Assembly (NCBI GenBank): GCA_011503125.2
Contig: WWBZ02000009.1
Coordinates: 992,001-1,056,000, forward strand
From: Botryosphaeria dothidea
Lineage: Eukaryota; Ascomycota; Dothideomycetes; Botryosphaeriales; Botryosphaeriaceae
Length of the DNA stretch: 64,000 nucleotides
Direction of reading: 5' to 3'
Both the position numbers and the translations under genes were made by a program. The notes under the pieces are model-generated. The model saw nothing but the letters and a program-made list of their open reading frames with translations. It ran no database searches and was not told the DNA's origin. Positions 58,924 through 64,000 of this stretch are shown here, one piece after another. The stretch's first letter is position 1. Every line of letters begins with the position of its first letter.

Positions 58924-59452
58924 ATGGGTGACGAAACATCTGCCTCTTCATCGACGATCCGTGGATCGTGTCTCTGTGGCAAGATTACATACGAAGCCGT
59001 TGGTGCGCCCGTCAACAGCTGTCTCTGCTTCTGCAACAGCTGCCGCAAGCACACCGGCTCTATTGGAATGGCCAACAGCTGGTACATGAAAGAGGTCCGT
59101 AAATTTTGCGTTCACCAGTACAATCACCAGAACTCCAAAAGAACCACACTTGCTGACTACAAAGAACCAGAATTTCAAGCTGCTAACGGGCGCCGACACG
59201 CTCCGCACGTACAACGATCACTCCCCAGACTCAGGTGGCATGATCGAGCGCAGCTTCTGCGTTGACTGCGGCTCCACTCTGGTTGCCGAGAACAAGGAAA
59301 AGTTTCCGGGCGCCGTCATCGTGCCGGCAGGCTCCATGGAGATTGACCCGGCGGGAGACGCGTGGAGGCCCGGCGGGGAGTACTTTTGCAAACGCAAGGC
59401 GCCGTGGTTCCAGACACCGGAGGACACAACCAAGTACAGAGAATTGTTTTGA
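58924..59452 (+). CDS. GFA-family (CENP-V/GFA domain) zinc protein (2 exons, about 150 aa)
   Basis: Exons 58924-59094 and 59171-59452, ending TGA. The intron has a GTCCGT donor, a CTGAC branch-like site at about 59152 and acceptor CAG 59168-59170; an alternative acceptor at 59164 would add two residues. Zinc ligands: C16-x-C18-G, then C35-x-C37-x2-C40-R-K, and a C-V-D-C-G pair in exon 2. This is the signature of glutathione-dependent formaldehyde-activating enzyme-like proteins. Most fungal members are not shown to act on formaldehyde; in clusters they are tailoring or detoxifying candidates. ATG 58861 is in frame upstream and would add 21 residues. Confidence 0.83.
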
Positions 59453-60163
59453 TGGGAACTTGGGGGTGGAGCTGTGGACGGAGCAGAATAAAGATCTCAT
59501 GTACCTGCCGCGGGAGCTGATTGGCGCTTAGGGAGAGGGATGGTGCTGTCCGGATCTCCACGGGGAGATGAAATTTCGTAATTGCTAAAAGTTAAATCGC
59601 AAAACATGCAGAATACATGTTGCTTACTAGAGAAATTGACCTTTAGAATGCCCTCATGGTGCCGCATAACAATATCTTCGAACGATGCAGTCTTGCCGCA
59701 ACTCCTTTACAGGGCCTTGCGCGTGGTGCATGAAAGATCCAAACGTCCAGAGATATTGAAATGCGGAGGCTTTCGTTTTGGTCCTACTTGATTCTATCTC
59801 ATCGTAGCGGAAGCATGTGATGTGTAGTGTAGTTCAACTAAGAGTCGATTAGCTACAAATTTTCGAAGACTATGGTACTTCCAAAACTTACCTTCGATGT
59901 AAATTCGAACAAGAGGCCTTCTGGAAATTACCGACAGAGCATCACAAAGAGGGAACTGCTTTCATGAGCCAAAACGACTCTTCAAATTTTTTTCTATCTT
60001 AGTTTGTTTCATGTAATACATGCTACTCCTCGAAACAAAAATGCGCGGCCAATTACAGATAGCAATACCAGCTGTTATAATACATCAGTCCGATTGGTCA
60101 TGTCAGTTGAAGTCGTTACGGTTTTGTGGCGGATCCTTTGGAACACTGAATTTCAGCACCAGC
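59453..60163. other. Intergenic, 3' ends of GFA and MFS genes
   Basis: 711 bp between convergent genes, AT-richer after 59820. Short ORFs without motifs. Nothing regulatory recognised. Confidence 0.5.
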
Positions 60164-62222
60164 TCAGCCACCTCCAGCGGAGATCTTGATGTTGGCGCGG
60201 CCGTTCTGCAGCAAAGATATATATTAGCGTCACGGACCAATTCAGGAGCGGTGCATTATTTTGTAGCCTCACCTTCATCAGAATCGCAGAGATGAGGCTG
60301 ACGGCGGCGGCAACGTAGACGCAAATGAACACCTTCTGCCATGAGCTCACAATAACCTCGAATGCAGCGGTGCGTAGCTCGTCAGAGAGCGAGGCAATGA
60401 CATCGTTGCTGGCACCGGCGACCACCTGAGCGAGCTGATCCTCAGGCACATTAGGTAGCGCCTTGGCAAGACCTTGCTCGGCTGTGTTGATGAACACGGC
60501 GCCGCTGACGGACAGGCCGAGAGTCATGCCACCAAGCTGAGCTGTGGAGACAGTGCCGTCAGTTTATCGAGAGAATGCAAGCGTAAGGACATGAAGAACT
60601 TACCAATCAGCATAAGCGCCAGCCCGCTGGCGGCGTCGGTCTCCGGGACGCAGGCCTGAATGACGGCGAAGGAAGATTGAGTGTAGGCACCGGCACCACC
60701 ACCAAGGAATAGCTCGATCACATAGAAGATGCCTGCCGCGGTGCGCAAATCGACATAATGGGCTGGGTATGGTCAGCGTATGTCCCGGAGAGGAGAGAGG
60801 GAATACTGAATACTTACCCATCAACACGGCCGTGATCAGCGACGAAAGACTGCCGACCACATACCAGGGCTTGAACCAGCCGTAGCGGGTCATCATGATG
60901 CCGCTCAATTGGATGGTGGTGATGAGCAGGAAGATGAAGGGCAGCAGGCGCACGGCCGTGTAAATGGCAGTGTCGCCGCGGGTGAACTGGAAGTAGATGG
61001 GGATATAGTAGACCGAGACGTAGGCCACGGCTGCCACCGATGAGCACGCGAGGAAGAGAAGCACCGGCATCTTCTGCCTTAGGAGGTGCACCGGAAATAT
61101 CCGCTCCTGCTTGTTCGTCAAAATGCAGAGGCCTTGCTGCGCTCCAAAGGCGATCCACAACACGCCAGAGACGACGAAAAGCGCGATCTCGGAGCCACTG
61201 TTCCACTCGTACAGAGCACCGCCCAGGTTGATGGCCATGATCAATGTCACCATCGCGCCAATGCTGATGACCGCTCCAACCCAATCAAATTGGGCTGCCT
61301 TCTCTTTCTGCGTCTTGTCCGGCAAGGGATCGGCCGATGGGATGACAAAGATATATGTGGGCAAAAGGACGGCGCCAAACAACAGGTTGATGTAAAATCC
61401 CCAGCGCCAGTCCCACAGGACGAACCCGCCGCCAACGACAGGGCCGAGAACAGTCCCCAGACCCCAAACGAAGCCTCTGTGCGCACACTGTGTGAGTGGA
61501 AGAGCGGGGACAGGCGTGCAGATCACTTACGTGTAGCTGAGGTATTGGGGACGCTCTCTAGGGGTGGTGTGGATGGAGAGCAGGGCCAGCATTCCGAAGT
61601 ACATGCCGTTGCCACCAGCGCCGGCGAAGACGCGTCCGACGATTTCGGCGTCCATGGTGGGAGCTGCACCGCAGAGGGCGGATGCCGCCAGGAAAACGAC
61701 CGTGGAGCTGATATACACCCATTTAGAGTCGTAGATGGCGTACAGTTTGCCGAAGGGCAGCACCGTTGCCATGCCGCCGATCATGAATCTGGCGAGATTT
61801 GTGAGTATGCGCCATCAGGGAGGGGTTTCACCGACTACTTACCCGACGGAGAGCCATGGCAGGTCCTGAATAGAGTTCAAGTCGTTTACGATTATCTGTC
61901 ACGAGCGTCAGTCACGTTTGCCTGGATGATCCTGATCGTGCGCAATCGATCCATACGGGGATAATATTCGCAACTATGGTGTTGTCCAGCGAGTACACAA
62001 AAATGCTGGTTAGCGTGCTGACAACGAATAGAAACCACTACGTCGGTTCATGGTTAGCTCAAAGTCGTCTGACGGCGGATCTTGATTACTCACCCGGACG
62101 CCGGTGATTTTCCTAGTCTCTTCTCCTTCTGGTACGGTTGGAGGAGGGCTTTCCGCCGCCTTCTCCGCGTCGGACAGCTCACTCGAACGCCTGCTGTTTT
62201 TGAAGGACGCGTCTGAATCCAT
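60164..62222 (-). CDS. MFS drug/metabolite exporter, DHA2 14-TM family (8 exons, 549 aa)
   Basis: Plasma-membrane or vesicular proton antiporter. Exons on minus: 62222-62094, 62037-61957, 61895-61843, 61788-61531, 61476-60818, 60762-60604, 60541-60273 and 60205-60164 (1650 nt, TGA). All introns are GT-AG and keep frame. The N-terminal 43 residues are hydrophilic; TM1 runs into S-L-D-N-T-I-V-A, the DHA2 signature. Motif A-like G-K-L-Y-A-I-Y-D-S-K-W and motif C G-L-G-T-V-L-G-P-V-V-G-G (antiporter) follow, then a long hydrophobic exon 5 and the large loop before TM14 (near V-P-E-D-Q-L). The size fits aflatoxin-pump/toxin-efflux-type transporters. Next to a synthase, it most likely exports the product or gives self-protection. 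TACTCCGGTCC lies about 245 bp upstream. Confidence 0.92.
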
Positions 62223-62465
62223 GGTGGCAGAATCAAGAGCAGAAAAGAACACAGTAACTCGCACACCGAGTAGGGGTATCGCAGCGCAACAGAAAAGATG
62301 TTGTTCTGCTTGCGACAACAGGCGCGGAGGTGGGTTTATAGTCTAGATTTCTAATCTCATTCTTGATCGACATCGCAAGATGGTGGCACATATGACGAAG
62401 GCGGCGCATTTCTAAGCAAAAATCCCTGGCATGGCCTTGTCTCTGTGCCTCATCCCTACGAGGCT

Positions 62466-62479
62466 CATACTCCGGTCCG
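62466..62479. promoter_or_regulatory. TACTCCGG-type motif upstream of MFS gene
   Basis: CATACTCCGGTCCG, 244 bp before the MFS start codon. Confidence 0.45.
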
Positions 62480-62751
62480 CTCACGCGTTGAGACCGTTTC
62501 GACTCGAAATAGAATTTTCCTCGTACGAATCTGCATCGGTAGAGTATCTTTGGTGTTGTGTATTTATAGCGTAATTACTTTCCATCTCTTGTTTCGAAAA
62601 TTCTAAATTGTCCTTATATTGCAGTTAGACGTGCTCATTCACTTGAGGCTCCCACGCTGCCTTAGAGACCCTGTGGGCGCTAATGTGTCGATCACCCGTA
62701 ATGTGGCTGAACACTAATGCAGAAAAACGTTAGGTGCGTCTTGGGACCTCT

Positions 62752-62771
62752 GTACTCCGGTCCCGGCGTAA
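62752..62771. promoter_or_regulatory. TACTCCGG-type motif, distal to MFS gene
   Basis: GTACTCCGGTCCCGGCGTAA, 530 bp before the MFS start; the closest match to the 58754 site, and both are near a GGCGTAA word. Confidence 0.4.
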
Positions 62772-63515
62772 CCAGTTATGTCCGAAACAATCATGACGCT
62801 TCAGCACAATGGAGAGAGAATGGGCACGACCATCTGCTTCTCGTAACGGGGTCCACGAAATACAGCCTACGCCATTTGCGCACAGAAGCGCTTTCCAGCG
62901 GCATGGGGTTTGATTTTCCTCTTCCATCCGCTGGGTAGCAGCTTTGTATGCAAGCCTGGCGGGGATCTTGTCCCAGTCTGGGTAAAGGCTGGGCGGGTGG
63001 CTGCTGCACGCGGCAGCCATCCCGCAGCCATGATCGCTACATATGACGCAGAACTGCAGACGGCTGGAGATAAGCGCGGCTTTAGGAGTAGGCTCTCCAG
63101 CTGCTTATGTGGTTGTGACTCAGCCAAGTGCCAATCAACCGCCTACCAGATCGTATTGGTAAGGCTTCCGACAGTCTGCTTGAGTCCTATTCTCCGCCGT
63201 TGATACCCAACAGGCCCTGGACTGCCATGTGCATTGCATAAGGCTGAAAACCGTGCCCCACTGAGCAATGATCCAACACAGGGATTCGTTGCCGACTCTT
63301 GCATTCTGCCATGCCCGGTGCCGTAAGCATCTCGAATTTTCTCATCGCTTAAGCAGCCATAGCCCGGGGCATGAGTCTAAAAAACCATCTCCTTTGCGCC
63401 TAGAAAACTACGTGAACATCTATGACTACAGTAGCAGCATTCTTGTACTTCCTCTATCACCCACAATTTCGCCAAAGAGACTAAAGAAAATTACCACCAC
63501 GCTCGCAAACCGACG

Positions 63516-64000
63516 TCACTTCTCATTCTCCAGAATCAGGCTCGCTTTCTTCAACTGCTCCGATACCTGCTTAACCTGCGCCTGATCATCAGTACATGAC
63601 TGTATTTGGAGGGCGCCAGGCGGGAAGAATGATACTTACGTTCTCTGGGGAAAAGAGGTCGAAATGGTTACCGCTCACATCCAACACCGGCACCGACCGC
63701 CCCACCAGACTTTCCCACACCTTCACGCTCTCCAAGCGGGAACCGTCATCGCTCAGCCATGGATACGAAACGTCGCACAAACCCTCAGCATCGAACGTCT
63801 CCTTGCACTTCATCATCACGCACTGGACGTCCCCGCCGGCACCGGCCCCTTCCGAAAGCGGATTGTAGCCGCCCAGCAGTCGGGCGTTTCGCTGGAACTG
63901 CGCCTCGATGGCGAGGCGGATGCGGCGCATGGCCGGCGTGTGCGCAGGCAAGCGCTCGCAGACGTGCGAGACGACGGCTTGCGGGAGCGGCTCGTGCGAA
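63516..64000 (-). CDS. C-terminal thioesterase domain of a PKS or NRPS-like synthase (partial)
   Basis: The 3' end of a gene running off the right edge. Exons 64000-63640 (open at the 5' side) and 63581-63516, TGA stop; the intron has a GTAAGT donor and CAG acceptor. The ~141 visible residues include H-T-P-A-M-R-R-I-R-L-A-I, a P-W-L-S-D core, W-E-S-L-V-G-R-S-V-P-V-L and S-G-N-H-F-D-L-F-S-P-E-N. The N-H-F supplies the catalytic His of alpha/beta-hydrolase-fold thioesterases at the end of fungal megasynthases. The nucleophile and Asp lie upstream, outside the window. The domain releases the enzyme-bound product. Which synthase type (PKS or A-T-TE NRPS-like) cannot be decided here; a free-standing thioesterase is less likely. 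Confidence 0.72.

Larger units (their letters stand above)
62223..63515. promoter_or_regulatory. Long intergenic region with two copies of the TACTCCGG motif
   Basis: 1.29 kb between the MFS start and the synthase stop. CATACTCCGGTCCG is at 62466-62479 and GTACTCCGGTCCCGGCGTAA at 62752-62771. ORFs here (for example 62717-63203 on both strands) overlap each other and lack domains, so I call none. The synthase transcribes towards this region, so its right part should contain that gene's 3' UTR. Confidence 0.5.

Noticed and set aside
61086..61964. 292-codon plus-strand ORF
   Set aside because: It is antisense to exons 4-5 of the MFS gene and crosses its introns; no domain. A codon-bias shadow.
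1..64000. CRISPR arrays, rRNA genes, bacterial operons
   Set aside because: No regularly spaced short repeats of that type, no rRNA-like blocks, and genes have spliceosomal introns.

Overview
The window is a piece of a filamentous ascomycete genome (Pezizomycotina, probably Sordariomycetes). The evidence is short GT-AG introns of about 50-110 nt, a secondary-metabolism-type gene group at the right end, and some 42 kb of DNA in which CpA and TpG are almost absent while CpG survives. That pattern is the footprint of repeat-induced point mutation (RIP) acting on CpA. Nothing looks prokaryotic.

Positions 1-52475 are a gene-free, nested retrotransposon graveyard. By comparing internal copies I resolved: a Tad1-clade-like LINE family (one full-length copy at 23531-28679, several 5'-truncated copies and one chimera); a copia element at 6556-12069; a chromodomain Ty3/gypsy family 'A/B' (232-bp LTRs; a complete but three-times-interrupted copy at 22713-40512); a second gypsy family 'C' (372-bp LTRs; complete copy at 43078-48831); and a third, 'F' (250-bp LTRs; complete copy at 40957-52379, interrupted by C). 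Target-site duplications are still legible: 5 bp for LTR elements and 13-16 bp for LINEs. They give an insertion order: A/B and F first, LINEs and copia inside A/B, C inside F, F inside an older F-family LTR. Broken products show the RIP code directly: Trp/Gln become TAG/TAA, and zinc-knuckle Cys/His become Tyr. The RIP load falls towards the right edge.

The most unusual object is at 30184-35462. Two tandem 1.46-kb copies of a sequence unrelated to the LINE are joined to a LINE 3' end, and the whole is bounded by one 14-bp target-site duplication. It appears to have inserted as a single chimeric retrotransposition, like MINE of Magnaporthe but with a doubled 5' module. A second candidate, at 19653-20280, has a tRNA-like head and a LINE-like 3' tail, as a SINE would.

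Positions 52476-55207 are a transition zone: a RIP-damaged pogo/Fot1-type transposase fragment, low-confidence ORFs and the 3' end of an RTA1-like membrane protein gene.

Positions 55208-64000 are normal-composition genes that read as part of a biosynthetic cluster: a carbonyl-reductase-like SDR and a divergently transcribed HSL-family alpha/beta hydrolase sharing a 212-bp promoter, a SnoaL/NTF2-like protein, a GFA-family zinc protein, a DHA2 (14-TM) MFS exporter of eight exons, and the C-terminal thioesterase of a large synthase running off the right edge. The word TACTCCGG recurs in the intergenic regions beside these genes. A plausible reading is that the synthase makes and releases the scaffold, the SDR, hydrolase, SnoaL-like and GFA-like proteins tailor it, and the MFS protein exports it. 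The product cannot be named from this sequence.
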